From Ottelia alismoides (taxonomy: Eukaryota; Streptophyta; Magnoliopsida; Alismatales; Hydrocharitaceae): a stretch of DNA of 64,000 nucleotides. A program made the translations under genes and the position numbers. The stretch's first letter is position 1. Every line of letters starts with the position of its first letter. This document shows positions 10,288 to 19,506 of the stretch, piece by piece. The stretch spans positions 62,001-126,000 of the forward strand of contig JAZKJV010011400.1 in assembly GCA_037367405.1 (NCBI GenBank), written 5' to 3'. The notes under the pieces were generated by a model. It saw only the letters and a list, made by a program, of their open reading frames with translations. It ran no database searches and was not told where the DNA came from.

Positions 10288-12483
10288 ATGCGTGTATGGC
10301 CAGGCCGACCTTATCCATTGGGGGCTACGTGGGATGGACGGGGCGTGAACTTCGCAATCTACAGCGAAAACGCCACCAAGGTCGAGTTGTGTCTGTTCAG
10401 TTCGGCTAGCGATACCAAAGAACATGTGCGTGTGGTGATGCCCGAACATACCGATATGGTATGGCATGTGTATTTGCCGGAATGTCGCCCGGGGCAACTG
10501 TATGGTTATCGAGTCTATGGCCCGTATGAACCGGCCCATGGCCATCGATTCAATCCCAATAAACTGCTGTTGGATCCTTATGCCAAAGGCATAGGCCGCT
10601 TACCAAACTGGACTGACGCCTGTCATGGTTACATTGTCGGCGACGAGCAAGCCGACTTGTCGTACAGTCCGCTATGCAATGCCGCGGATGCTCCGCTTGG
10701 GATGGTCATCGACCAGGCATTTACCTGGGGTGAAGATCGATTGCCGCGCATTGCCTCGCATCAAATGGTGCTCTACGAATGCCATGTCAAAGGCTTTACC
10801 AAGCTGAACAAACATATTCCAGAAGAGCTCCGTGGTACCTACGCCGGGCTGAGCTGCGCCCCGGCCATCAAGCATCTAACCGATATGGGGATCAATGCCG
10901 TTGAACTATTGCCAGTTCAATTGCATTCCAACGACCGTTACTTGCAAGAGAAGGGCTTGGTGAACTACTGGGGTTACAATACGCTGGGTTTCTTCGCCCC
11001 CGATCCGCGTTATGCCGCGGCTAGCGATCCACACGAGGTGGTCCGCGAGTTCAAGATGATGGTCCGCACGCTGCACGATGCGGGTATCGAAGTAATCCTG
11101 GACGTGGTTTACAACCACACGGCCGAAGGCAACCAGATGGGTCCCACCGTCTCGTTCCGCGGTATCGACAACGCCAGTTACTATCGCTTGCCACAACAAG
11201 ATCCGCGTTATTACATGGACTATACGGGTTGTGGCAATACGCTGAACATGCGCAATCCTCGCGTGCTGCAGTTCATAATGGACTCGCTGCGATACTGGGT
11301 GACCCATATGCACATCGACGGCTTTCGGTTCGACCTGGCCAGCACGCTGGCTCGCGAACTTCATGAAGTCGACAAACTGGGTGCTTTCTTCGACATCATT
11401 CACCAGGATCCGGTGCTCTCGCAGGTCAAGCTGATTGCCGAGCCCTGGGATCTGGGCGAGGGCGGTTACCAGGTTGGCAATTTCCCGATGGGTTGGTCGG
11501 AATGGAACGGCCGCTATCGCGATTGCGTGCGTCGGTTTTGGAAAGGTGATGGAGGTGTGGCCTCCGAGTTTGCCACCCGCATCAGCGGCTCGAGCGATCT
11601 TTATCAATGGAATGGCCGTCGCCCGCACGCCAGTATCAACTTCATCACATGCCATGACGGTTTTACACTGAACGACCTCGTCAGTTACAACAGCAAACAC
11701 AACGAAGCCAATTTGGAGGATAACCGCGACGGGGCGGACCACAATGACAGTTGGAACTGCGGTGAGGAAGGTCCCACAGATGACCCTGAGATCAACGATC
11801 TGCGTGAACGCAAAAAGCGAGCCATGCTGGCCACACTCCTGCTTTCCCAAGGCATGCCCATGCTGTTGCAAGGCGACGAAGTCAGTCACTCGCAGCAAGG
11901 CAACAACAACTGCTATTGCCAGGACAATGAACTGACCTGGATGAACTGGGAGTTGACCGAATCGCAAAAGAACTTGTTATCGTTTGTAAAGCTACTGATC
12001 AGCATTCGCAAAGAGCAGCCGGTCTTCCAGCGTCGCCGCTTCTTCCATGGCAAATCGCTCCGCGGCAATGGCTCGCCCGAGATTGCCTGGCTGGAACCAT
12101 CGGGCAAGAGCATGTCCGATGACGCCTGGAACAATCCTCATGTGCGTTGCCTGGGTGTTCATCTGTGCGGCGGCAAGGTCGATGTCGATGAGTATGGCGA
12201 GCCAATCATTGCTGATCACATCTTGATGCTGTTCAATGCCGACCATGCGACCGAGATCCCATTTACGCTGCCTCATCTGGAAAGCGGCGAACCGTGGGAG
12301 TGGCTGTTTGATACGTCCGTGCTGATTGAACAAGGCAAGCCGCAATTGACTAGCGCCTACGCGCTGAAACCGTGTTCGGTGGCCGTTTTGCGCTCACCCG
12401 TCAGCCAGCAAGAGGTCGAGGTCGAAGCCAAGCCAGAGGAAGTGGCGGTCAAGGACGCCGATGTGCAAGTGGTCGAAGTCTGA
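10288..12483 (+). CDS. glgX: Glycogen debranching enzyme GlgX
   Basis: A 731-residue GH13 isoamylase-type enzyme that cleaves alpha-1,6 branches of glycogen or limit dextrin in the cytoplasm. The N-terminus is a CBM48-like domain (RPYPLGATWDGRGVNFAIYS). Catalytic regions in order: DVVYNHTAEG near residue 272, GFRFDLAS near 345 (nucleophile Asp), AEPWDLG near 383 (acid/base Glu) and CHDGFTLND near 454. The start ATG has AGGAG 7 bases ahead. The final 30 or so residues are a Val/Glu-rich acidic tail outside the usual fold. It stands alone between the repair operon and a convergent tad operon, with a repeat on each side. Confidence 0.95.
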   Translation: MRVWPGRPYPLGATWDGRGVNFAIYSENATKVELCLFSSASDTKEHVRVVMPEHTDMVWHVYLPECRPGQLYGYRVYGPYEPAHGHRFNPNKLLLDPYAKGIGRLPNWTDACHGYIVGDEQADLSYSPLCNAADAPLGMVIDQAFTWGEDRLPRIASHQMVLYECHVKGFTKLNKHIPEELRGTYAGLSCAPAIKHLTDMGINAVELLPVQLHSNDRYLQEKGLVNYWGYNTLGFFAPDPRYAAASDPHEVVREFKMMVRTLHDAGIEVILDVVYNHTAEGNQMGPTVSFRGIDNASYYRLPQQDPRYYMDYTGCGNTLNMRNPRVLQFIMDSLRYWVTHMHIDGFRFDLASTLARELHEVDKLGAFFDIIHQDPVLSQVKLIAEPWDLGEGGYQVGNFPMGWSEWNGRYRDCVRRFWKGDGGVASEFATRISGSSDLYQWNGRRPHASINFITCHDGFTLNDLVSYNSKHNEANLEDNRDGADHNDSWNCGEEGPTDDPEINDLRERKKRAMLATLLLSQGMPMLLQGDEVSHSQQGNNNCYCQDNELTWMNWELTESQKNLLSFVKLLISIRKEQPVFQRRRFFHGKSLRGNGSPEIAWLEPSGKSMSDDAWNNPHVRCLGVHLCGGKVDVDEYGEPIIADHILMLFNADHATEIPFTLPHLESGEPWEWLFDTSVLIEQGKPQLTSAYALKPCSVAVLRSPVSQQEVEVEAKPEEVAVKDADVQVVEV

Positions 12484-12518
12484 GTCGCGGTGAGCTACGG
12501 AAGGGACTGGTCACGCGC

Positions 12519-12563
12519 GGAGTAGGAGTAGGAGTAGGAGTAGGAGTAGGAGTAGGAGTAGGA
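12519..12563 (+). repeat. (GGAGTA)n hexanucleotide repeat
   Basis: About 7.5 uninterrupted units starting 36 bp after the glgX stop. It is the reverse complement of the (TCCTAC)n run at 12665-12714, so the two could pair across a roughly 100-base loop. Confidence 0.9.
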
Positions 12564-12664
12564 AACTACGTCATGAAAATCTCAAACTTCAGCCTGGTCA
12601 GCGCCAAGGTGCAAGACATGGCAACCGCCAATTACTTTACGCATCAAGTAATGCATGCTCTTCT

Positions 12665-12714
12665 TCCTACTCGTACTCCTACTCGTACTCCTACTCCTAC
12701 TCCTACTCCTACTC
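12665..12714 (+). repeat. (TCCTAC)n hexanucleotide repeat, copy 1
   Basis: Eight units, two of them TCGTAC variants, just before the 3' end of tadC. The roughly 42 bases ahead of and entering this run match those at the third run (60649-60678) at about 35 of 42 positions. The microsatellite is therefore part of a larger dispersed element. Confidence 0.85.
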
Positions 12715-12764
12715 GCCTTCCGTGCCCCGCAATGGCGGACAAACAACGATCACGAGTACGCGCC

Positions 12765-13712
12765 TTACTGCCCCATAGCCGGGAACATATCGCGTGCCAT
12801 TTGGATACCGGCAGGTCCAACCAGTACGACGAAGATGCCTGGGAAGATGAACAGCACCAGCGGGAAGATCAGCTTGACGGCCGTCTTGGCGGCTTTTTCT
12901 TCGGCGATTTGTTGTCGACGGACGCGCATCGAATCGCTTTGCACGCGCAGGGCCGTGGCGATGCTGGAACCGAACTTGTCGGCTTGGATCAGAATGGAGG
13001 CCAAGGCTCGCAAGTCATCCACGCCGGTTCGGCCGCCCAAATCTTGCAGCACCTGGTTTCGGGCGCGTCCCATCTGCAGGTGGAAGTTACACATGCCAAA
13101 CTCGTCAGCGATCACCCGGTAACTTTTCTTCATCTCTTCGCTGACTTTGCGCATTGCCTGGTCCAAGCCCAAACCGGCTTCGACGCATACGACCATCAGG
13201 TCCAGCGCATCGGGCAATCCCAAGAAGATCTGCTGCTTGCGGCGGTTGCCCAGATACTTCAGCACGATCGAGGGTGCAAACAGGCCAATACCGGCGATCA
13301 CCAGCGTGTAAACCAGGCCGTTGTAGTTGAAGCCTTTTACCAGCAGCGCCGCACCGCCCCCGCCAAACAGGAAGACCAGCGCGCAGATACTGCGCACGGC
13401 CGTAAAGACAACCGGGGCTGATTCGCTGCGAAAGCCGGCTTCGACCAGGTCTTTCTTCAGCTTGCTCATCTCCGCTTCGGTCTTGGGTGTCAGCGGAGCC
13501 GCCAGGTGCGGCGAGGCTTTGGTCAGCACCCGTGCGATGGCTTCGGATTTCTTTTCGTCGCGCGCACCTTCTCGACTCTTGCGCGGATCGCTGAGCATAT
13601 CCAAACGATTCTCAGCTCGACCGGTTTCACCGGAAAACATGTCCATCAGCAGCCAGGCAATTGCCCCGATACCGATGAAGGTAACCAGCGGAATGATGAT
13701 TTGGAGCGACAT
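12765..13712 (-). CDS. tadC: Tad-type secretion membrane protein TadC
   Basis: A 315-residue inner-membrane protein of the type II secretion F family, the platform protein of Tad/Flp pilus systems. It has an N-terminal membrane segment (about residues 3-23), a pair near 105-155, the conserved T2SSF helical region (DALDLMVVCVEAGLGLDQAM and on), and a C-terminal hydrophobic segment (LIFPLVLFIFPGIFVVLVG). It starts 12 bp after tadB on the same strand. It is the last gene of the operon, facing glgX convergently. Confidence 0.88.
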   Translation of the reverse strand: MSLQIIIPLVTFIGIGAIAWLLMDMFSGETGRAENRLDMLSDPRKSREGARDEKKSEAIARVLTKASPHLAAPLTPKTEAEMSKLKKDLVEAGFRSESAPVVFTAVRSICALVFLFGGGGAALLVKGFNYNGLVYTLVIAGIGLFAPSIVLKYLGNRRKQQIFLGLPDALDLMVVCVEAGLGLDQAMRKVSEEMKKSYRVIADEFGMCNFHLQMGRARNQVLQDLGGRTGVDDLRALASILIQADKFGSSIATALRVQSDSMRVRRQQIAEEKAAKTAVKLIFPLVLFIFPGIFVVLVGPAGIQMARDMFPAMGQ

Positions 13713-13724
13713 CAGCGAGCGACC

Positions 13725-14696
13725 TTAGACTTTGATGGTAATGATCTTGCGAATGACTAGTGCACCAATAAACTGCATGACCAAAGCACCGGCCAGCAGT
13801 TTTCTGCCCGTAGGATCGCGGAACAAGACCATGCAATAGTCATAGTTCAAGCGATACATCACGGCGAACAAGGCTGGCGGCAAAGCCAGCAACACGATAC
13901 CCGACAATCGACCTTCGCCTGTCAGAGCCTGGATCGTACCGGCCAGCTTGAATCGCTCGCGAATCAGCTTGCCGATCTTGTCCAGGATTTCGGCCAGGTC
14001 GCCACCGGTCTGACGTTGCAACACGACAGCCGTGGCGAAGAAACGCAAGTCCATGTTCGGCACTCGAACCGTCATCGACTCCAGGGCCGTCTCCAGTGGA
14101 ATGCCCAAGTTCTGCTCTTCGAATGCCTGGCCAAACTCTTTGGAGATGGGAGCCTGCATTTCAGAGGCGATCAAGCCAAACCCGGCCGCCAGCGAGTGAC
14201 CAGAGCGGAGGGAACGGCTAAGCAGTTCCAGGGCTTCGGGCAGTTGCTGATTGAATTTCTTGATGCGCTGCGAGCGTTTCATCAATAGCCAGAATACCGG
14301 CAGGACGCCTGTACCGGCAGCGAATATGGGAATCAATATCTTGGGTGCCGGAGTGAAGACGCAGACACTCGCGCCAGCGGCCGCTGCCACCACGCAGATG
14401 GTCAGGAACTTGGAGCCCGACATTTGCACATCGGCTTGTTCCATCAGGTGCGTGATGTTACCCAGCTTCTGAAGAATTGCATCCGCGGCACTGCGAGACT
14501 CCTCCAGCGGACTGCTCAGCAGGCCAGGACGCTCACCCTTGGCCTTGTCGCCAGCGCGAGCTTTCTGACCGGTGAGTGTTGAAAGCCGGTCTTCAGCGGC
14601 GGAGCCTTCCACCGTTGTCCGCAAGCTGACGGCGATGCCGCCGATGAGTGCGGCTACACCCACACCCACGGCGATCATGACAATAAGGGTCATCAT
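13725..14696 (-). CDS. tadB: Tad-type secretion membrane protein TadB
   Basis: A 323-residue T2SSF-family membrane protein. It has an N-terminal anchor (MTLIVMIAVGVGVAALIGG), two further hydrophobic segments near residues 100-145, and the T2SSF core (ELLSRSLRSGHSLAAGFGLI). The sequence EMQAPISKEFGQAFEEQNLG and the QTGGDLAEIL motif are typical of TadB. It lies between cpaF and tadC with small gaps. TadB and TadC together form the inner-membrane base on which the CpaF ATPase drives pilus assembly. Confidence 0.88.
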   Translation of the reverse strand: MMTLIVMIAVGVGVAALIGGIAVSLRTTVEGSAAEDRLSTLTGQKARAGDKAKGERPGLLSSPLEESRSAADAILQKLGNITHLMEQADVQMSGSKFLTICVVAAAAGASVCVFTPAPKILIPIFAAGTGVLPVFWLLMKRSQRIKKFNQQLPEALELLSRSLRSGHSLAAGFGLIASEMQAPISKEFGQAFEEQNLGIPLETALESMTVRVPNMDLRFFATAVVLQRQTGGDLAEILDKIGKLIRERFKLAGTIQALTGEGRLSGIVLLALPPALFAVMYRLNYDYCMVLFRDPTGRKLLAGALVMQFIGALVIRKIITIKV

Positions 14697-14781
14697 GGTT
14701 TCGGTCTCTGGCGACGTTTGCTGACGTTCTGGAAGGGGTAAAGAAAGTGAGTCTACGTAAACGTGAATCCGGCACGCAAAC

Positions 14782-16104
14782 CTAGGCTTGCATGATCACG
14801 CGTTGACGGAAAGCACTTGCAGGCAAGCGCACGCCGGCCGATTCCAGACGGTGCATAAAGTTCGGACGTACCCCGGTGCACTCAAAGTGACCAAAGGCCT
14901 TGCCGCTTTCGTCGATACCGTCTTGGCAAAATTTGTAGATATCTTGCATCACCACCGTATCTTGTTCCATGCCGACCACCTCGGTGATGTGTGTCACGCG
15001 ACGCGGACCACCTTGCAAACGGTTGGCCTGAACAATCAGGTTAACGGCGCTGGAAATCTGTTGACGGATGGCCTTCATCGGCAGTTCAAAGCCGGCCATC
15101 ATCACCATCGTTTCCAGACGTGCCACACCGTCACGCGGGTTATTGGCGTGAATCGTGGTCAACGAACCATCGTGGCCCGTGTTCATGGCTTGCAACATGT
15201 CCAGTGTTTCACCACCACGACACTCACCGATGATGATGCGTTCAGGACGCATACGCAGGGCGTTCTTGACCAGGTCGGTCGCCGTAACCGCGCCGTTACC
15301 TTCGATATTGGGCGGACGAGTTTCCAATCGCACCACGTGGTCTTGTTGCAACTGCAACTCGGCCGCGTCTTCGATGGTGACGATACGCTGGTCGTTCTGA
15401 ATGAAACTGCTGAGCGTATTGAGCAGCGTCGTCTTACCAGAACCGGTACCACCGCAGATGATGATATTCAGTCGAGCTTTGATACAGCCTTCCAGCAGCA
15501 TCACCATTTCCGGCGTGATGGCTTTGTAGTTCAGCAAGTCTTCCAGCTTCAGTGGGTTGGAACCGAAGCGACGAATGGAAACCGCAGCCCCATCCAGAGC
15601 CAGGGGCGGAATAATCGCGTTCACACGCGAGCCATCTTCCAGGCGGGCGTCGACCATCGGGCAGGTTTCGTCCACACGTCGACCGACTTTGGAAACAATG
15701 CGGTCGATGATCTGCATCAAGTGCGTGTTGTCGCGAAATTCGACTTCGGTCTTTTCCAACCGACCCCGGCGCTCCACATAGATGTTCTTGGGGCCGTTGA
15801 TCAAGATATCGCTGATCGAAGCATCTTTCAGTAGCAGTTCCAGTGGACCGAGACCAAAAGTCTCATCCAGCACTTCGTCAACCAGGCGGTCCCGTTCGGT
15901 GCGGTTCAGCAGCGTACTCTCAGCATCGCAGAGGTGTTCGACCACCATGCGAATCTCGCGACGCAACACGTCGCCTTTCATATCACCAATGCGGCTGAGG
16001 TCGAGCTTGTCGACGAGCTTCGTATGAATACGACGCTTCATCTGCTCGAACTCTTCCGCCTTCGTTTGTTCGGGGGTTCGGAGCGGTTGATTGAGAGTCT
16101 TCAT
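14782..16104 (-). CDS. cpaF: CpaF/TadA secretion ATPase
   Basis: A 440-residue hexameric secretion ATPase of the GspE/VirB11 superfamily that powers Tad pilus assembly. Walker [11 protein letters not shown] is near residue 217, the Walker B/Asp-box region [11 protein letters not shown] near 290, and the His box [13 protein letters not shown] follows. The N-terminal helical region and [10 protein letters not shown] match CpaF. The operon continues downstream into tadB and tadC. A TPR lipoprotein gene lies 122 bp upstream. No CpaB, secretin, TadZ or prepilin gene is present within the window. Confidence 0.93.
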   Translation of the reverse strand: MKTLNQPLRTPEQTKAEEFEQMKRRIHTKLVDKLDLSRIGDMKGDVLRREIRMVVEHLCDAESTLLNRTERDRLVDEVLDETFGLGPLELLLKDASISDILINGPKNIYVERRGRLEKTEVEFRDNTHLMQIIDRIVSKVGRRVDETCPMVDARLEDGSRVNAIIPPLALDGAAVSIRRFGSNPLKLEDLLNYKAITPEMVMLLEGCIKARLNIIICGGTGSGKTTLLNTLSSFIQNDQRIVTIEDAAELQLQQDHVVRLETRPPNIEGNGAVTATDLVKNALRMRPERIIIGECRGGETLDMLQAMNTGHDGSLTTIHANNPRDGVARLETMVMMAGFELPMKAIRQQISSAVNLIVQANRLQGGPRRVTHITEVVGMEQDTVVMQDIYKFCQDGIDESGKAFGHFECTGVRPNFMHRLESAGVRLPASAFRQRVIMQA

Positions 16105-16226
16105 GAGTTTAGTTGGCCTTTGAACATGCTTCCGCCAGGCCAGTAAACTCAGAGCGACTACCTCAGATGACGCTGCGATAGAGGCTACCAGACCACTTCA
16201 GGCAGTGGCCGGAAAGTCAACGCAGT

Positions 16227-17039
16227 TCACTTCGGATTGGAGTTGGCTGACCCCGCGGTTGGAGATTTCGCGAAGCGCAATTCTTTGTAAATCTGGGCAG
16301 TGCGGCCCATGTAATCTTTGCGGGCATGAGCGATGGAATTGTCCAGCGCACCGACCGCTTCTTCACTTTCTCCGATCGAATCGTAGTACAGGCCCACATA
16401 GAGAAATCCATAGAACAAAGCCATTTTTCTTTCCGGTCCCTCCTTCGTATTGGTCTTGGCTGCTACCAGCACTTCTTCCGGCTTAAGCGTCCCTTGCAGC
16501 ATCTTCAACACAGACATCATGGGCTGCCGACGATCGCCGCGGCTGTTGATAACCGACTTTTCCGCCGCTTCGCGGCCCTTAGTCTTGGCCACGCACAAAA
16601 AGTACCAGGCAGAATTCTCCACATCGTCAGGGTTTACCTCATGATGCGAACCGAACTGTTCAGCCCCTTCGGCAAACTTGCCAATACATCCCAGCGCCAC
16701 CCCCCGCTGCCAATTGTGTGGCGCGTTCTCTGGCATGAGCTGATTAGCTTTGTCGAAACACGGGATCGACTCCTCCGCCTTACCGCACAAGAACAGTGTC
16801 TCACCGGCGATTTGCTGCACGTCTGCCATCTCGGGCGCCGCCGCGGCCGCCTGGCTGGCCAGCCGAGCCGCTTCTTCGTATTTGTCTGCGTTGTAGGCAA
16901 CCTGAGCCTCCCGCAGTATGGCCAGCGGTTGCTTGGCACCTGGCTCCTGCGCTCGACAGGCCGAAACCGTACACGCCAGGCTGGATACCCAACAGATCGT
17001 CAACACGCACTTGCTGGAAAGTCTCGTTAGTTTGCCCAT
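16227..17039 (-). CDS. TPR-repeat lipoprotein upstream of cpaF
   Basis: A 270-residue protein. The start at 17039 gives a signal peptide ending in a lipobox-like VSAC, so it is probably a lipoprotein; frames further upstream lack a better start. At least three tetratricopeptide units are visible (AYNADKYEEAARLASQA, ETLFLCGKAEESIPCFDKA, GVALGCIGKFAEGAEQF), with a more divergent one near the end. TPR lipoproteins (TadD) belong to Tad systems, but there they usually follow tadC. Here the gene precedes cpaF, so a TadD role is an inference from fold and position. Confidence 0.75.
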   Translation of the reverse strand: MGKLTRLSSKCVLTICWVSSLACTVSACRAQEPGAKQPLAILREAQVAYNADKYEEAARLASQAAAAAPEMADVQQIAGETLFLCGKAEESIPCFDKANQLMPENAPHNWQRGVALGCIGKFAEGAEQFGSHHEVNPDDVENSAWYFLCVAKTKGREAAEKSVINSRGDRRQPMMSVLKMLQGTLKPEEVLVAAKTNTKEGPERKMALFYGFLYVGLYYDSIGESEEAVGALDNSIAHARKDYMGRTAQIYKELRFAKSPTAGSANSNPK

Positions 17040-17115
17040 AGTCCACCGCTCATTGCCACTGAAATGAATCAAAGTTATGCTCGCCCTAGTCACTCATACC
17101 GGCCATCGGCCTCTC

Positions 17116-17275
17116 TGGACAGCGCCACTCCAGTACACTGGATACTTGAGGTACACTGCACCTGGGGCAGCTTTGCTGCGAGTCTTCGTGGCCACCGCTG
17201 CCAGGCGGCGGAGACGTTAACGTTCGCTTCCACCGTCTGGCGACGGTGGCTACCAAGCTGGCGCTGTCCAATTAA
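17116..17275 (+). repeat. Palindromic element A, copy 1
   Basis: It has a left arm GGACAGCGCCACT (from 17117) and a right arm ending GGCGCTGTCC (near 17261-17270) that are inverted relative to each other. Between them sit two hairpins, CACCGCTGCCAGGCGGCGG and CCACCGTCTGGCGACGGTGG. It shares arms and hairpins with the copies near 42956 and 55678. Confidence 0.8.
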
Positions 17276-17395
17276 GCATGAGCTTACCGCAAAGCGGGGC
17301 TGCTGTCCGCCAGCGGTGGAGTTTTCCGTCAGCCGAGCTGACAGAGTTCCACGCTGCGTTTTGCGGCTTTCCAGCGGACCAGTACAGTGACTCAA

Positions 17396-17456
17396 TACTG
17401 CGACTTACTACTGCGACTTAATACTGCGACTTAATACTGCGACTTAATACTGCGAC
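17396..17456 (+). repeat. 13-bp tandem repeat ahead of pyrC
   Basis: Five units of TACTGCGACTTAA (the first ends TTAC, the last is cut after TACTGCGAC). They end about 37 bp before the pyrC start codon. The position in the leader suggests an effect on expression, but this is inference. Confidence 0.85.
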
Positions 17457-17493
17457 TGAATGCAGTCGCGTTACACTTCACCAGAAAGATTCT

Positions 17494-18843
17494 ATGCATC
17501 CCAGCACGCTGATTCGTGGCGGTCGAGTTGTCTTGCCGGATCAGGTTGTGGAAACCAACCTGCTACTAAAAGATGGTCGCATCGCGGCCATTGATGCCAG
17601 TTCCACTTCTGCGGCCGATTTGGTTATCGAAGCCGCAGGCCTGGTAATCATGCCGGGTGTAATTGACGATCAAGTGCATTTCCGCGAACCAGGCCTGACG
17701 CACAAAGAAGATTTGCAAACCGGCAGCGCTGCCGCAGCCGCAGGCGGTGTCACCACTTATTTGGAGATGCCCAACACCAATCCACCAGCCACAAATCAAG
17801 GGGGCGTTGAGCAGAAGTATGCGCGGGCCGCAGAGGTTTCGCACGTCAACTATGGCTTCTATATCGGAGCGACCGAAACCAATGTCGACGATCTGCGCAG
17901 CGCTACCAACGTGCCGGGCATCAAGATCTTCATTGGCTCAAGCACCGGCAGTCTGCTGGTCGATGATCAACAGGCGCTAGAACGCATCTTTGCCGAAACT
18001 AGCTTGCCGATCTGCGCTCACTGCGAAGACGAATCGACCGTGCGCCGCAATAAAGCGCGCCTGGGCGATCAACTAACGGTGGCCGATCACTCCAAGATTC
18101 GCGATTGTGAAGCGGCTATCGTTGCGACCAGCCGAGCCATCGACCTGGCCCGCAGGCATCAGCATCGTTTCCATGTGCTGCACGTCAGCACGGCCGCTGA
18201 ATTGCCACTGCTGATGGATCCGGCACCCTATATCACCGCTGAGGTCTGCTTGCATCATGTGTTCTTTTCCACCGACGACTACGCACGACTAGGGACACTT
18301 GTCCAAATGAATCCGTCGCTCAAGTCGCCGGCCGATGCCCGCGCGTTGTGGGCTGCCTTGCTGCGCGGACGCATTCAAGTTATCGCCACCGACCACGCCC
18401 CCCACACATTGGAAGAGAAAGCGAAACCTTATCCACAATCGCCCAGCGGCCTGCCAGCAGTCGAGAACAGCCTGGCCCTGATGCTCGACCAGGTGCACCG
18501 CGGCCAGTGCAGCTTGAACCAGGTTGCCCAGTGGATGTGTGATGCGCCTGCACGCGTCTGGGGCCTGGTCGGCAAAGGCCGCATTGCCCCAGGCTACGAT
18601 GCCGACCTGGCGATCGTCGATCCTAATCTGAGCAAGACGATCATCAACGAGGCTCAGTTCACCAAGACCAAGTGGAGTCCCTGGGCAGGTCAAACGCTGG
18701 TCGGCTGGCCAGTGAGGACGATCGTCGGAGGCCAGACCACTTACCAAAATGGACAACTGGTTCCAGGTATTCGCGGCTCGCGTGTCCGCTGCGATCACGC
18801 TCGCGGCGGCTACTGGGCGACGACCGATGGCATCGGAACTTGA
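17494..18843 (+). CDS. pyrC: Dihydroorotase (class I)
   Basis: A 449-residue amidohydrolase that closes carbamoyl-aspartate to dihydroorotate in pyrimidine synthesis. Evidence: [17 protein letters not shown] near residue 57, the [10 protein letters not shown] substrate loop, CAHCEDE near 176, [10 protein letters not shown] near 224, EVCLHHVFF near 250 and ATDHAPHT near 300. In the first metal motif the usual HxH is QxH (DQVHFRE), so one classical metal ligand is replaced. The rest of the active site looks complete. I recall a similar DQVHFRE form in some Bacteroidetes dihydroorotases, but this could not be checked here. A related hydantoinase-type enzyme is less likely given THKED and MPNTNP. 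Confidence 0.88.
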   Translation: MHPSTLIRGGRVVLPDQVVETNLLLKDGRIAAIDASSTSAADLVIEAAGLVIMPGVIDDQVHFREPGLTHKEDLQTGSAAAAAGGVTTYLEMPNTNPPATNQGGVEQKYARAAEVSHVNYGFYIGATETNVDDLRSATNVPGIKIFIGSSTGSLLVDDQQALERIFAETSLPICAHCEDESTVRRNKARLGDQLTVADHSKIRDCEAAIVATSRAIDLARRHQHRFHVLHVSTAAELPLLMDPAPYITAEVCLHHVFFSTDDYARLGTLVQMNPSLKSPADARALWAALLRGRIQVIATDHAPHTLEEKAKPYPQSPSGLPAVENSLALMLDQVHRGQCSLNQVAQWMCDAPARVWGLVGKGRIAPGYDADLAIVDPNLSKTIINEAQFTKTKWSPWAGQTLVGWPVRTIVGGQTTYQNGQLVPGIRGSRVRCDHARGGYWATTDGIGT

Positions 18844-18958
18844 AAAAACGCTCCTCAAAAGTAGGGCATTGCACAAAAAGATCTGCTAGATTGTCCCCAG
18901 TTTCTTATCTCACACGGGTGCATTCTAGGTGCACTCTCTCAAGGCAAAGGGCAGATCT

Positions 18959-19501
18959 ATGGACAACAATGTTCAAGCTTCCGTCAATGTGGACCCAGCC
19001 AAACTACAAGCTCTGCAAGAGAAGATGTTGCAAGAGCAGAATCTACCGCTGGCTGTCGCCGGCGGCTTCATCACCGCAGTCATTGGCGCAATCATCTGGG
19101 CCGTGGTGACAGTTGCCACGGGTTATCAGATTGGCTGGATGGCAGTGGGCGTTGGCTTTCTGGTTGGGCTGGTGGTGCGTTATCTGGGCAAGGGTGTTAC
19201 CAAGCCATTCGCGATCACCGGTGCCGTCATGGCCCTGCTGGGATGCGGGCTGGGCAATCTATTGAGCGGTTGCGGCTTCTTGGCAAATGCCAATGACGCT
19301 TCGGTTGTTGATACTGTGTTGGGTGTGCTCATCAATCCAAGCGTAGCCATCGAAATCCTGAAGCTCACCGCCAGCCCAATGGACCTGCTGTTTTACGGCA
19401 TCGCCGTTTACGAAGGATACAACTTTTCCCTTCGTCGGCTCAGCGAACAAGAAGTCTCGCAACTGGCTACAGCGCCGGCAGCTCCAGGCACAACGCTCTA
19501 G
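18959..19501 (+). CDS. Small multi-span membrane protein, unknown
   Basis: A 180-residue protein with about four hydrophobic segments: residues near 29-48 (AVIGAIIWAVVTVATGYQIG), 52-66, 73-90 and a weaker one near 140. It has a charged N-terminus (MDNNVQASVNVDPAKLQALQ) and a Pro/Ala tail. The start ATG at 18959 is preceded by AAAGGG about 8 bases ahead; an upstream in-frame start at 18929 has none. No family was recognised. It is convergent with the SNF2 helicase gene, whose stop is only 5 bp away. Confidence 0.75.
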   Translation: MDNNVQASVNVDPAKLQALQEKMLQEQNLPLAVAGGFITAVIGAIIWAVVTVATGYQIGWMAVGVGFLVGLVVRYLGKGVTKPFAITGAVMALLGCGLGNLLSGCGFLANANDASVVDTVLGVLINPSVAIEILKLTASPMDLLFYGIAVYEGYNFSLRRLSEQEVSQLATAPAAPGTTL

Positions 19502-19506
19502 TTCCA

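Larger units (their letters stand above)
17040..17493. other. Intergenic region with element A1 and a 13-bp tandem repeat
   Basis: It separates the minus-strand TPR gene from pyrC on the plus strand. It carries palindromic element A1 (17116-17275) and a five-unit 13-bp tandem repeat (17396-17456). Short frames predicted across it repeat peptide strings found at other A copies and are rejected as genes. Confidence 0.6.

Noticed and set aside
10906..11967. 353-codon minus-strand frame inside glgX
   Set aside because: Antisense to a fully conserved GH13 gene; no motif of its own.
12519..12714. Possible CRISPR-like array
   Set aside because: Simple 6-bp tandem repeats without spacers; no cas genes in the window.
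12372..13421. 349-codon plus-strand frame across the glgX end, hexamer repeats and tadC
   Set aside because: It reads through two microsatellites and lies antisense to tadC. It is a shadow frame without family features.
14788..15834. 348-codon plus-strand frame opposite cpaF
   Set aside because: His/Thr-rich composition typical of antisense translation; cpaF motifs are intact on the other strand.
17064..17390. Short frames across element A1
   Set aside because: The same peptide strings appear at other A copies, so they reflect repeated DNA, not coding.
17396..17456. Possible iteron or replication-origin repeats
   Set aside because: No replication initiator gene or AT-rich unwinding region nearby; the position in the pyrC leader fits a local tandem repeat better.
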